This document shows positions 43,828 to 56,343 of a DNA stretch of 64,000 nt, piece by piece. The stretch lies in the NCBI RefSeq assembly GCF_905115235.1, contig NC_051854.1, positions 71,477,463 to 71,541,462 on the forward strand, in the 5' to 3' direction. The notes under the pieces are model-generated. The model was given only the letters and a program-made list of their open reading frames with translations. It made no database searches and was not told where the DNA came from. Source of the stretch: Hermetia illucens. Lineage: Eukaryota > Arthropoda > Insecta > Diptera > Stratiomyidae. The position numbers and the translations under genes were made by a program. How positions within the stretch are numbered: the first letter of the stretch is position 1; every line of letters starts with the position of its first letter.

Positions 43828-45725
43828 ACATCCAACATCATGCTCATCGATAGCCGAAATCATGTCGGTGTTGTTCTTCAACACCATGCGTTATAAACTT
43901 TCTGAACCAAGAGACCCATCCAGCGACAGACTTATCCTATCAAAGGGACATTCAGCACCAATCCTATATGCGGCTTGGGCTGAAGCTGGTCTGTTCCCAG
44001 TTTCAGAATTACAAAATCTACGCAAAATCGATAGCGATTTAGAAGGACACCCAACACCACGTCTGAACTTCATTGATGTCGGAACTGGATCTCTCGGACA
44101 AGGTGTTGCTGTTGGTTGCGGTATGGCTTACGTTGGCAAGCATTACGATAAAGCCGACTACAGGTAAGTTGAAAGGCAACAATTTCACACACAAAAATAA
44201 AAATGAAAATTTACAGAACCTACGTAATTGTTGGTGATGGAGAATCGGCAGAAGGTTCCATTTGGGAATCCCTCCACTTTGCTGGACATTACAAATTGGA
44301 CAACCTTTGCGTTATCTTCGACGTTAACCGATTGGGTCAGTCAGAGCCAACATCATTGCAACACAGACTGGATATTTACAAGGCCCGTTTGGATGCATTT
44401 GGTTTTAATGCCATTGTTGTTGATGGTCACGATGTAGAAGAGTTATGTAAAGCCTTTTTCGAAGCTGCAAATACAAAATCACAACCAACAGCAATTATTG
44501 CAAAAACCTTCAAAGGCAAATTCTTCCCAAATATCGAAGATCTTGACAACTGGCATGGAAAGCCACTAGGTGATAAGGCAGCCGAAACTATTGCTTATTT
44601 GGAAGGGCTCATTAAGAATAAAACGCTTTCTTTGAAACCACAAGCCCCTAAAGGAGCTGTTCAACAGAATAACATCACCAACATACACTTAGCTACACCA
44701 CCGGAATATAAACTAGGCGAAACTGTAGCAACACGTCTCGCTTATGGTACTGCTTTGGCGAAAATCGCTGTGAATAACTCACACGTAATTGCTTTGGACG
44801 GAGATACCAAGAACTCCACCTTTTCGGATAAGTTGAAGAAAGCTTTCCCAGAACGTTATATTGAATGTTTCATTGCTGAACAGAATTTGGTTGGTGTAAC
44901 CATTGGAGCTGCCTGCCGCGATCGCACAGTTGCTTTCGCTTCCACTTTCGCAACCTTCTTCACAAGAGCCTTCGATCAAATCCGAATGGGCGCAATCTCG
45001 CAAACAAATGCTAACTTTGTAGGCTCTCATTGTGGCGTCAGTATTGGTGAAGATGGACCCAGCCAGATGGGTTTGGAGGATATTGCTATGTTCCGTGCAG
45101 TTCCGGGAAGTACCATTTTCTATCCATCCGATGCAGTTAGTTGCGAACGTTCAGTTGAATTGGCAGCCAATACAAAAGGAATTTGCTTCATCAGAACTTC
45201 ACGACCCAATACTGCTGTTATCTACAATAATAATGAGAAGTTTGAAATTGGCAAAGGCAAATTGGTTAAGAAATCAGATAAGGATCAAGTTCTTCTCATT
45301 GGTGCTGGCATCACTCTTTATGAAGCTTTAACTGCCGCTGCTGAACTTGAAAAGAGCGGGGTATCGGCCCGTGTTTTCGATCCATTCACTATTAAGCCCT
45401 TGGATCGCGCTGCTATTGTTCAAAATGCACAAGAATGTGGAGGACGAATTGTTGTTGTTGAGGACCACTACAAGTAAGTTATCAATTGATTCATTGACTA
45501 AACATGTTGGTATTTGTATATAATGCCTCAACTTTAACTTCTTACAGAGAGGGCGGTTTGGGTGAAGCAGTGATGGCAGCTGTGGCTGATCAACGCAATA
45601 TTGTCGTTAAGCACTTGGCTGTACCAAAAGTTCCACGATCTGGACCACCGACTGTTCTTATTGATATGTTCGGCATTTCGTCACGTCATATCATCTCGAA
45701 TGTTGCTGAAATTCTAAAATTATAA
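43828..45725 (+). CDS. Tkt: Transketolase, coding exons 2-4 and stop
   Basis: Transketolase (EC 2.2.1.1) moves two-carbon ketol units in the non-oxidative pentose phosphate pathway, using thiamine diphosphate and a divalent metal, in the cytosol. Exons: 43828-44163, 44217-45473 and 45548-45725; introns 53 and 74 bp, GT-AG. With exon 1 the CDS is 1878 nt, 625 aa, the normal length. Landmarks: His77 in [15 protein letters not shown], the cofactor motif [13 protein letters not shown] at about residue 154 ending near the Asn of [16 protein letters not shown] near residue 260, and the catalytic Glu at about residue 369 in [15 protein letters not shown]. The C-terminal domain ends [17 protein letters not shown]. 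No break is seen. The ATG at 43862 is internal, not the start: [11 protein letters not shown] precedes it. Confidence 0.96.
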
Positions 45726-46619
45726 GAAGCGGGGGCAAGACATTGTGAGAAGATTAACTTCTAAATGGGGAAAATGTTCAAATGTCAACTATTTTTCAAG
45801 GTCGAATGCATACATCATTTGAACCTCATTAGCGCGTAAGGGCAAAATTTTCATTTTTCTACGATACGTTTTGAAAATACTTTTGTGATTTTATTTCTAT
45901 TTTCTATCGTTCAGAATCATTATGTGGAAACATTTACAATGTTGTTCGTTATTGGAAATAGACAATGATGGTTGATAAGGAAGGTTTTGTTTCAATTGAT
46001 AGTTTTTCTAGATATTATGCTAATACAGTGGACGCCGCTTATAAGATCCATAAATGTAAGGCTTAGTCTCTTAGTAGACTCAGAACTGTTTTGCTGCGCT
46101 AGCATGAAAGAACAGGGAAAGGAACTACTCATCGCAAAGAATAAGCAGTCCCGTTGTTGTGTGGTTAACGCCTCACCTACCGGCAAACCCTTATTTAGTT
46201 GCTCCTTGAGTCAAGCGTAGGAGCTCTCGCCCAGAAACTCGCGACCGAGTCCTCATTCAGGCCCACGAGCGCGTACTAGCACATGTAGTGACGCCCTTTA
46301 ACGCAAACTGGGTTTCCAGTTGGAGAAATCAAACCTTCGGGTTTCGTCGCCAGAATGGTGGCACCCTTACTGCCACGGAAGCAAGAGGCTCAGGAGACCC
46401 CGCAGCCTCTTTCCTATCATGAGAGATATTTTTTTAAACATATCAAAGCTAAAGAAATTGCCAGTCGAGCGCCGCTGCGGAACGAAACCACTCCAGTTGT
46501 TCTCCCTATACTTTACAATGAATTTTCTTCAAAATTAATAAGTTAAATTTGGTATGTGGTTCCATCAATAAAGTCTAAGGGGAAACGGAACAAACAATAA
46601 TATTTTTTCTTCAACTTGG
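45726..46619. other. 3' flank of transketolase
   Basis: Contains the 3' UTR. A canonical AATAAA is seen only at 46567-46572, 0.84 kb downstream; the real site may use a variant hexamer nearer the stop. A stretch at about 46140-46500 is richer in GC and shows short frames, but no family was recognised. Confidence 0.4.
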
Positions 46620-47975
46620 CTAATTGTTGATCACCGCGGACCAAGCCAACCAACTCACAGGCATCGCTTGTATGACTCAGTCGGTTTTGACGGTGCAGTT
46701 ACGCCAGATATTTTCAGAGTGGAACGTACTCCAGGAACCAGCGGAGTTTTTTCAGATCTCTCAACGAATTCCTACGGTCTTCAGACAGTACAGCTTTTGT
46801 CAGCGGAAGCAAACAAGTATTGAGATGAACCTACCCCGCGGCTTGAGTGGATCACCGTCGAAGGCCCCCGCCATACTCTTATGCCGTGCATGAACTTTGA
46901 GGATATTTTCGAAGAGGAGGTTCGACAAACTATAGACAGCACGAAGAACTGGGGGGCTCTTGGATCGACTGCCGAATTTCTGGCATAAAAAGTTTACATG
47001 GTCGGTTGGCACATAGCGTAAATGAAGTCATTAGTCGGCCCAAGGAATTTCCACCCTTCCTCACTGCAGAGATGTCTTGTCCCCAAAAAAGGGCACGGGG
47101 CAGGAACCCTCTAGAAGTTCACAACGTCCATTATTATCGAAACAAACAACATTCTGTCCGAAGGAGGAATACTGAGTTGGGTCAAGGAGTTGCTTCTTGC
47201 AAACAAATCTTCTTAGCTGCTATATCGATTACGTCAACGTTTTCAACAGCGTCTCGCTCATCTGGCTAATCGATATCCTACATTTGTATTGCATTGGTCC
47301 CGAACTAATAAAGCTTTTGGCGACAGTCATGAAACCTTATCAATGTGTTCATCTGATCGTACCTCAGAGCTCATCCACATACGGAGGGGATTCGTTAAAT
47401 TCTCAGGTTCGGTTTTGCACTGAACTCCCTTTCATGACCATTGAATGATGCTAGAGGGCAAGGTTTTCCAAGTGCGAGCTGACACACTTAATGTATGTAG
47501 ATAACATCAAGCTGCACGCTGGTACTGACGACCACCTAGGAGTCCATTGGAAATAGTAGACATGTTTAACTGTGATATTAGGATTAGACAAATATCGATT
47601 CCAACCCGTCCTCGAAGGTCATTACGAGCTGCATGCTCGACATAGCTTTGGTAACCTGCACATCAAAGTTATGACCGGGGCAGATTTCTACAAATACCGC
47701 GGAATTCTGCACGGAACCCATGCTGAAATCGTATCTCTCGCCTTCCCTTCACAGACTTATGCATTCAGAATATTTTAGTGGATGAAGACCGATCTGGATA
47801 CTACTATGTCCAAATTCCGAATACATCATCCAAACTCTGCTGTGGAGCGGATGAAAGTGCCTCGCAGAATCGGAGGCACGGCGTCGTTGACATTGCGCCA
47901 CAATATCATTACCAAATTAACTCGCTACGCGCTTATTTTTACAGCAAGGAGTCTATTGAACGGAAATAAGTGAAA
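46620..47975 (+). mobile_element. LINE remnant of another family (RT palm to C-terminus)
   Basis: The + strand shows DYVNVFNSVSLIWLIDIL near 47220, LTHLMYVDDIKLHAGTDD (YVDD catalytic box) near 47480-47530, LGLDKYRFQPV near 47575, FYKYRGIL near 47685 and RIHHPNSAVERMKVPRRIGG near 47815. These are blocks of a LINE type with an MYMDD-like box common in insects. The clade is not assigned. Several stops and frameshifts are present. It lies downstream of transketolase in the same orientation but is not part of it. Confidence 0.65.
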
Positions 47976-48039
47976 AAAGGTAAACTATAAGTCACAGGTT
48001 CGGAAAATCAAAAAAATTTGGCGTTTTTATAGAATGGTT

Positions 48040-49682
48040 TTCATTATCATCAGAACTCCAGAAACCCCGGTTTTGCGCCGAGGTCCACCAATTCGATATC
48101 ACTAAAAGCTGTCTGGTGTCCTGACGTACGCCATCACTCCATTTCAGGCATTCAGGCCTCGTCTTCTTTTTCTACCATAGATGTTACCATTATAAGTTGG
48201 ATCATCCTCATCCATCTATTGAGCCGGATTTTATCCACAACCTGACGGTCGTTATAGTTTTCGTCGTTATGTAGGCTATGGAATCGTCCATCCTCATGTA
48301 GATTCTCATGTAAATTCTTCGGAGGATTCTTCTCTCGAACGCGGCCAAGGGTTCGCATTTTTTTTTGCTCAGAACCCAGGTCTCCGAGGAATACTTAAGG
48401 AGTGGCAATTATACAATAAGAGCTTTGACCCTACGGTGAGAAATTTCGAGCGAAACAGTTTTTGTAAGCTGTGCTCTGTTGGCAACCAACAACCGTGCGG
48501 GGATTTCATCGTCATACCTGTTATCGGTTGTGATGTTCGACCCTAGATAGGAGAAATTTTCAACGGTCTCAAAGTTGTAGTCTCCTATCTTTATTGTGTT
48601 CGTTTGACCAGTGCGATTCGATGTTATTCGTCCTTTGGTTTTGGCGCTGACGAAAATTGTATATCTCGGGTTGTTTTTTCCATAATGTCAATATCATCAG
48701 CATGGGCTAGTAGTTGGGTTGACTTGAAGACGATGGTGTCTCTCGTGTTTACATCTGCATCGCGAATCACTTTCTCCAGGGCCAAGTTGAAGAGGACGCA
48801 CGGTAGGGCAACCCCTTGTCTTAGACCGTTGTTGTTGTTGAATGGTCTTGAGAGTGATCCTGCTGCTTTTATCTGGCCTCGCATATTGGCCAGGGTCAGC
48901 CTAGTTAGTCTTGTTAATTTCGTCGGGATACCGAATTCTCTCATGGCCGTGTACAATTTTACTGTGGCTATGCTGTCATAGGCGGCTTTAAAGTCGATGA
49001 AAAGATGGTGCAACTAATGTCCATATTCCAACAGATGTTCCGTTGCTTGTCGCAAAGGGAAAATCTGATCTGTTACTGATTTGCCTAGAGTGAAGTCTCT
49101 TTGGTATGGACCAATGATGTGCTGGGCGTATGGGGCTATCCTACCTAGCAAGATAACGGAGAATATCTTATAGATGGTATCCAGCAACGTTATACCTCTA
49201 TAATTGCTGCTTTAAGTGATATCCCCTTTTTATGTATGGGACAGATAATGCCTCGTTGCAAATCGTCAGGCATTGATTCTCTGTCCCACACCCCACCCAT
49301 CAGTTGATGAAATCACTTGGTGTAGTTGGACGCCTCCATATTTAACCAATTTGACGGTAATTCCATCGACTCTTGGCGATTTATGTTTTTAAGCCGCTGG
49401 ATTGCACGGACTGTTTCTTCTATGATTGGTGGTGGCAGTATTTTTCCGTCTTCTTCAGTTGGCGTGACCTCCAACGCGCTGATATTTTGGTTGTTAAGCA
49501 GTTCATTAAAATATTCAACCCATTGTTCCAATATCGTCGAAAATCAGATTTTCCTCTTTGTCTCGGCAGGATGAGCATTGAGGTGTATAAGGTTTCATCC
49601 TGCTGACTTGTTGGTAAAACTTGCGCGCCTGGTGCGGTTGCTCCCTGTTTTTTGGAGTTCACAGACTTGTTGATTCTTCCAG
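48040..49682 (-). mobile_element. LINE family D, copy D4
   Basis: The minus strand gives the linker (MEQWVEYFNELLNNQNISALEV near 49520), RT (LFIDFKAAYDSIATVKLYTA near 49000, LRQGVALPCVLFNLALEKVIRDA near 48800, LLAHADDIDIME with His for Tyr, near 48690), thumb and C-terminus, ending near a TGATGATAATG tail at about 48040. Small deletions and frameshifts occur throughout, including one after TTRDIQ that removes part of the palm. Confidence 0.85.
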
Positions 49683-49957
49683 GATGGTTTTAGTTCCTTT
49701 TATATTGCGATCTTTTGTACCTAAATCCTTTATGATCTATATCCTGGAACTTTCACACGGTCTGGTTCAAACTATACAGAAATATACCGCGGTCGATGTT
49801 GCTGGGAGTTCTCGACGGATTCTCCCATTATCCTTCTACCGGCCACCAACTCCAGAGTCTCTGTATATTTTAAGTAGGTAAGATGATCTGATCTTAAATG
49901 GCACTTAGTGCTAGTATTAAGTAAAATCCGGCATCTGCCCAGATTGTGACAACTCAC

Positions 49958-50206
49958 AAATAATAATCGTCGACTCGACAATCCAACTGGATTGGAGTCT
50001 TGGAGCTCTTCATTGAAGAGACTACAGGTCAATGTGGTCACCATTGCGCTCGCTCGTGATTATTACCCTAATTTCACTCAGGTACTCATTCACAGCTGAC
50101 TCGATTGGTATCCGACATTAAGTGACGATACAAATCCCTCTGTCACCAGTAAGATTCGAACCGCGACCTTTTGTTACGATAGTCGAGCGCTTTGACTGAG
50201 CCATCC
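49958..50206 (-). mobile_element. tRNA-derived SINE, near full-length, diverged
   Basis: On the minus strand it starts GGATGGCTCAGTCAAAGCG (A box) and carries a B box GGTTCGAATCT. It then follows the SINE at 19783 through ATGAGTACCTGAGT to the AATAATAATCG end read in reverse. It is more diverged than the other two copies. Confidence 0.85.
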
Positions 50207-51379
50207 GAATTTATTAGATGGACAAAATATTTTGATACAAATTATTGCTGTTGCAATGGCAAATTAAATGTTCATTTTTTTCATTGTTAATCAATTATTT
50301 CAAGTCTCAATGCCAACTCGAATCAAACAAATTTGAGTCTCTAAAGAGTAAAGGAACCCAAAGAAAGCTCCAGAACACTACCTCATCACAGAAAAAATGA
50401 TTAAAGAACTTCTAGAAATTGAAATCACTCAGTTATTCAATAAAATTCTTCGCTATTAATCCGAGGTAGGAAGGTTTCAGTAATTAAAATGATTTCTAAA
50501 TGTGGAAAGGATCAGAACCAGGTTGCATCTCCCATGCTCTGAAACTTGTTCGCAAAACTACTACTTTTAAAAACCCCACCATATTAGCGGAACAAAAAAT
50601 GCTGAGGGATCATCAGTTTGGCATTCCAATGAAGCTTTATACAATTGAGCAAGTTCGTAGGACAGAACATATTACCCAGTAACCTTCTCGGATGTGGTGC
50701 AAGCCTGATTTTCAAAATAGTGATGGTGCCTCCGGTTACATGGAATTTTGGAATCTTTTCTCTCAAAGCGCTAATTCGGGAAGAGATATTAAAACGTTAA
50801 GGAGAGGTAATGGGTTCATTTTTTTTATTATTGATTTTGGTTCAAAATACATTCGAAAATATGTGGTAAGAATATTTTCTTAAATTTTTAAAGGCGTTTT
50901 CTCAAAATAACGTTTTTTTGGGTTGGGTGGGTAATTAAAAAAAACACCTGACCATTCGCTTTGAAATTTTAATATGCTATTGTACACATTGAAAGCAATC
51001 GAATGAACCGGAGATGGAGATACGTGCTAAATATTTTGATTCACATCAGGTTTTTTGGCGCCAAACCCCAAAAATTTGGAAAATTCCTGGCACTTTGCTA
51101 TTTTTTAGCAAAATTTTCTAATTGTGGTTCATTCTATAGAGAATTTCACGCTGATTAAAATCCCATTTTTTGTTTTTTTTTTACGTCGGCATGTCATTTT
51201 ATTAAAAGTCAGCAGATCATAGTGCCATTTTAAGTACCCACAGCGATTCTCAGGTTGCATCAAAAAACCTTCGATTCCACCCAAGACAAATTGACTTTCA
51301 AAATGGAGAAAATACGTGAGCGAAACCATCTCATGTCACTTGCACCCTGAAATGATAAAACTGCAGAAACCTCAAAAAA
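50207..51379. other. Unassigned AT-rich region
   Basis: No convincing gene was found. The part from about 50880 to 51370 resembles in style, but not clearly in sequence, the AT-rich end of the Mutator-like element. Several short frames of 60-66 codons are seen without recognisable domains. Confidence 0.3.
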
Positions 51380-51515
51380 TGGTGTAATGATCCCTCAAGA
51401 GAACGAGGTCAAGTATCTCGGTATGTATCTGAAAAGAGGACAAGAGGATTCTAGTGGCCATCAACAAAAAAAGTTGGACCTTCTCCAATATATACCATTT
51501 GCAAGACGCACTCAC
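51380..51515 (+). mobile_element. Jockey-clade LINE thumb fragment
   Basis: A frame near 51386 reads IPQENEVKYLGMYLKRGQED, resembling the Jockey ORF2 thumb block EVKYLGMHLD. Only about 130 bp is present. Confidence 0.5.
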
Positions 51516-51764
51516 TATTCGTCAAATTAAATAAACGCTTTGATAAATGAAATTAACAATTTAGCAAATGAAGTAAACTAATTAACAAATGGAAATAACG
51601 CATTAGAAATGGAAATAATTTCATATTTTTAAACACAAACTAACCATTTTGAAGACAAGTCAATGAATGAAGTTTTAGTAGAAATTGAAGCGTGCGGCGA
51701 AAGGAACTCTTCAGGAAATTAATCGTCAACTTTTTCTAAAAGGCTTCAACATAAGTATGTCGAC

Positions 51765-52100
51765 GGTGCCGGGAAAATTGCTAATTTTAGGAGGAATCTT
51801 GGGATAAACTTTAAAGGTTTGTATCGTCGTTAATATTGAGAATTTCGCAAAAAGCAACTTGATTCGTGATCACTACTGTTCGGGGAGGGTCTGAGCTTCA
51901 AAATGGTATGTAGGTTGGGGGGTCTGGGTGCCGGGAAAATTGCTGATTTTTGGAGGAATCTTGGGAAAAACTTTAAACGCTTATATATCCGTTAATATTG
52001 AGAATTTCGCAAAGAGGAGCTTAATTCGTGATTACTACTGTTGGGGAAGGGTCTGAGGTTCAAAATGGTGTATTGGTTCGGGGGTCAGGAAAGTTGCTGG
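51765..52100 (+). repeat. Tandem repeat, 162-bp unit, about 2.1 copies
   Basis: Units begin GGTGCCGGGAAAATTGCT at 51765 and GGTGCCGGGAAAATTGCTGA at 51927, with a partial third near 52085. Shared blocks include GGAGGAATCTTGGGA and TTAATATTGAGAATTTCGCA. There is moderate divergence between units and no open frame across both. Confidence 0.85.
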
Positions 52101-52539
52101 AAGGTGGAAAGCTTCCAAAGCTACCACTGGCTTCTGCCGCACGGTTATGTGGGACTCTTACTCACTAAAGCCACCTCCTTCTCCTTGCACGCTTCCCGCG
52201 GGAATCCCATTTGGTATTACGTCGCGGGGCTGGATCGCGTTAACATTTATGTTTCTCTCGCCTTCATTCTTCGAGCTGACTTCTTCCTGCCTAAGCTTCT
52301 TAGCGATGGCTGCAATCACCTTTTCGGTTTCGGTCCTCTTCGCTTTGATCATATGTTCCATTATACTCTCGGGTGTATAATGCCCCCGCTCGAACACCAC
52401 CTTATCGTGGTGGCAGAGCCTGTAGTAATCTACTACTATACTAAGGATGTCGAAAGCATGAACATGGAAACGAAGGATTTAAACTTTAGTAGCGGAAGAA
52501 AGAGAAGCTGGTGACGTACACGCTACTGGTTTAACGCCG

Positions 52540-55305
52540 GTATGTGGAAATGGATCCAAGCGACCCCGACACCGTGCACCCGGAAAGACCCCAAGCCGGA
52601 GGCAGAAGAGGGCACTACGGGGGAGGATGAAGCAGCGCTAAGTGTGATGACGTCCAGAGAAGTCGAACGAAGTGGTCTCACTGTCAGATCACCGATACCT
52701 AGAATTCAATCTGACTATTGCAGGCGAACAGCCTGCAATACAAAGGCCGAATCCTAGCAAAACGGGTTGGATAAAATTCAGTGAACCTCTTCACACTAAA
52801 GTACAGCTCCCTAAGCAGCTAAGGACTCCTTGGGCGCTGAAAAATGAATTAGAAACTCTGAACTGCAGCCTTTTATAGTGCTTTGAAAAGGCTTGTCCTA
52901 TTTTCCGAGGCCAAAGCGGTAAAAGGGTTCCTTGGTGGAACCGGGAACTGCAAAAACTCAGGAAATCAACCAGGCGACTTCTGAACCGGGCTTGCAAAAG
53001 TAATACGAACGAAAACTGGTTAAATTTCAAGAGCTCACAGCGTGAATATAAGAGGCTCGTTAGGTTTTCGAAACGAAACTCCTTTAGGGCATACCGTGAG
53101 GAACTGAAAGGCAAAAGAGAGACTTCAAGGCTGTGCAGAGTCCTTAAAAGCGATGAGTCGGTCAAGTAGGACTCTCTGAGGAAGCCCGACGGTACTTTTA
53201 CGAGCTCCAGACTAGAATCAGTACAGACCCTCCTGCAAGTACACCACCAGGGAGAACGGGTGAGAACACCGGTAGGGGGAGGCGCACACGCAAGTGCTGC
53301 AAGGGGAATTGGAACGCTCCGAAAACGGTTGTTACCAATAAGAAGGTGAGAGCTACATTTCAAAGCATTCTGCATGGATGGGATCTATCCAGTAATGCCA
53401 AAGGAGGGTGTGGAACATTTAGAGCGTCCTCTAAGAAATATTTTTCGATGATGTCCTGCTCTGGGCTACATGCCTTCCTCTTGGCAAAAGGTAGTCTTCA
53501 TACCGAAACATGGGAAGGATGATTATTCTAATAGAAAGAACTTCAGACAGATCAGCTTGACTTCATTCTTGCTGAAAGGTTTGGAGAGACTGGTTGAGCG
53601 TCACATTCGTGAGAAGCCACTTAGGTGGCATCCACTTTGTGAAAACCAACATGCTTACCAGCGTGGAGAGTCCTGTGAGTCTGCTCTTCATTCTTTGGTT
53701 ACAAAAATACAAGATGCAACTCTGACTGGTGAGTATGCGATGGAGGTGTTTGTGGACATAGAAGGACGATTGACTGTGCGCCTTTTCAAAAACTTTGTGA
53801 TACCACCAGAGCGCATAGTGTTGATAATGCTTTAATTAAGTGGATCCATGCTATGCTGAAGTGGATGTCGATCGCTACCTAACGGCGGAAGCAGCGAAAG
53901 GCTGCCCCAAGGAGATGTGCTGTCGCCATTTCTGTGGAGTATGCTGAACGACTCACTACTATGCCAACTGCACAATTTGCCAATAATCCCGCAAGCTCAT
54001 GCTGATGACGTGGCTGTGCTTGCTGTTGATCAGCATCTTGGAACGATGTATAGGAAAATACAACGTGCCGCTGATCTGATAGACAGTTGGTGCCTCACAC
54101 ATTGTCTTTCAGTTAATCCAAATAAACCACAATGGTTTTATTCACAAAAAGGTGCAAACTGAATGGACCTTGCCTCCCTGTGATGAGGGGTACTATCCTT
54201 CAATTCTCCGAAGAAGTCAAATATCTAGGAATCACTCTAGATAAAAAGCTTCTTTGGAACAAACATGTATAAGTAAAGATGAAACGCTTATGGGCTGTGC
54301 AGACGGACCTTAGCCTCGACATGGGGACTCAGGCCTCATGTAGTAATGTAGATATACGTTGCAATCATTAGGCCAATGTTCGCTTATGCATCCGTAGTAT
54401 TGTGAGTTAACGTGAGACAAAAAGGTTTTCACCGTTAACTAGCCAAACTGCAAAGGACTGTCTGAGTATCACCGGTGCCATGAGCACGACATCCGACGCA
54501 GCTCTAAATGCATTACCCAATTTGCAACCCCTGCATATATTTAGTAGCAAAGTACTGCAATGAGAGTAACTCATAGACTAATTTGATTAGGTCTATGGGG
54601 AAACAGTGGATGTAGGGGGCACAAAGCATTGGAAGAGTTACTGGGAGTATTGAGTCCAGTTTTTACAATGCCTTTGGATTCTCGTGCCCCCATACATCAA
54701 TTTGGTAGAAGATATGAAGTAACCCTGAAGCGAAGAGGGAACTGGGAAGTCCCAGAGAAACAGAATGCGGAAGTCTTCTACACCGATGGCTCAGAAACAG
54801 AACAGGGTTCTGGAGCAGGAGTCTACCTCCCGAATAAAAACGAGAAGTGGGCTTTTCCTTTGGAACAATATGGAACGGTTTTTCAAGCTGAAGTGGGTGA
54901 TTGAAGAGCGGTTGAAGGGCATGCGCATCGCGATCTACAGTGATAGCCAAGCTGCATTGAGGGCGTTGAGTAGTCCTTTGATCACCTAGAAAATTGTTCA
55001 GGAATGCAGAAACCGTTTAAACTCTATCTCTAGATTCAATACGGTGGAACTACTCTGGGTACCTGGTCACTGTGGTATAGAGAGAAATGAAATCTCAGAT
55101 GCTTTAGGGAAAGAGGGGTCAATTTCCCCCATGCCGGGACCGGAACCAGCAATTGGAGTACCAGTAGCATTGACGAAGGCTGTCTTCAGAAACTAGGAAC
55201 AAGCTTATCCTGTCGAAAAGCAGAAAGACTTGTAGAAGTATTGTGGGCATTCTGATAGTTCATAAATCACTATGTTCGGCATATGTTCAGAATAGGAATT
55301 ATATA
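52540..55305 (+). mobile_element. LOA-2 LINE, most complete copy in the window
   Basis: Parts in order: endonuclease end (LSDHRYLEFNLTIAGEQP near 52680), linker (VPWWNRELQKLRKSTRRLLN near 52930), RT fingers (PSSWQKVVFIPKHGKDD, KNFRQISLTSFLLKGLERL near 53475-53590), palm (LSPFLWSMLNDSL near 53920, AHADDVAVLAVD near 54000 with His for Tyr), RNase H (VFYTDGSETEQGSGAGVYLP near 54770, SDSQAALRALSSPLIT near 54940, a decayed LLWVPGHCG near 55055). The zinc region starts near 55276. Six or more frame breaks leave it inactive. Flanking 52100-52540 is unassigned. Confidence 0.85.
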
Positions 55306-56343
55306 CGTGTCCCTCCTGAGAAGATATAGCTTCTCCCCCACCACACACACACACGCTTCCCAGTTATAGCTTCCAATGCAGTCCTTTGGGCTGCGAATCT
55401 CGGGCAATGGAATGAAAGCGTGTTCTGCGTCCTTTGCAATATTTGGGCATTTTGGGCAACATTGCGAATCATCATGCCCAAACCAATACAGATATGTTCG
55501 ATTGCCTCCGTGTCCACTCAAGGTGAGTTAGGTCGAAACCTACTTCGCCATGGGGTCGCTTGATCCATTTCCGGATATCTCATATGATTCTTTAAGTCCA
55601 GCGGCCTTTTTCTGATTCGTCCCACTTCTCCTGCTATTCCGCAATAATTTCAGTTCATGTGAACTGTCGCCGACGAGCTGGAGATATGCTCGATCGTCAA
55701 GTCGTTGTCTTTCTTTCGCTAGAATCTCAATCGGGACCATTCCTGCTATCCCGCAAGGTGCTTCATTGGATATTCTGTAAACGCAAGATATTCGGAGCAC
55801 ACTTATGCAATACGCAGCTCCAATTTTTCTCTTATTTGTTGTATTTTTCAGTGCATCTGGCTATACTGGGGCTGCATACAGTAGAATCGAACTGACCACC
55901 TCCGAAATAAGGAGTCGACGGCTCGGCCTTGGGCCACCTATATTTAGTAACATTCTCGTAATCAGCGCTCCGATGTTATATGCCTTGGTTGCTGTACCCT
56001 CATTACATCTAAGTACTTAAGCGCAGGTTTGGAATAAATTGTTTGTGTTCCAGCTGTGCTCTCCATGGAAGTGTACTTTCTTCGTTTGGTAATAAGTATT
56101 ACTTCCGTCTTATGTTCTGCGAGCTGTAGACCAGCATTCTCTAACGAGGATTTAATCCCATAGACTGCTTCATTTGCATAAAGTTCGACTTCTTCGAGAA
56201 GGCGTGCAACAACGGTCACACCAATATCGTCCCCGAAACCAATGGAGGCCACACCAGTAGGAAGGTGTAACGTCAGTACTCCGTTATACATAATAATCCA
56301 CAAGAGTGGTCCTAGGACGGACCCTTGTGGAACTCCGCATATC

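Noticed and set aside
43862-44167. ATG at 43862 as the transketolase start
   Set aside because: Conserved residues [11 protein letters not shown] are encoded directly before it after a proper AG acceptor, and exon 1 at 35564 supplies the true N-terminus.
46567-46572. AATAAA as the certain poly(A) signal of transketolase
   Set aside because: It lies over 0.8 kb from the stop with unassigned sequence between; a nearer variant signal is as likely.
52041-52514. 157-codon + frame and an 80-codon opposite frame near 52158-52400
   Set aside because: No recognisable domain on either strand; overlaps a tandem repeat at its start. Left unassigned and not called a gene.
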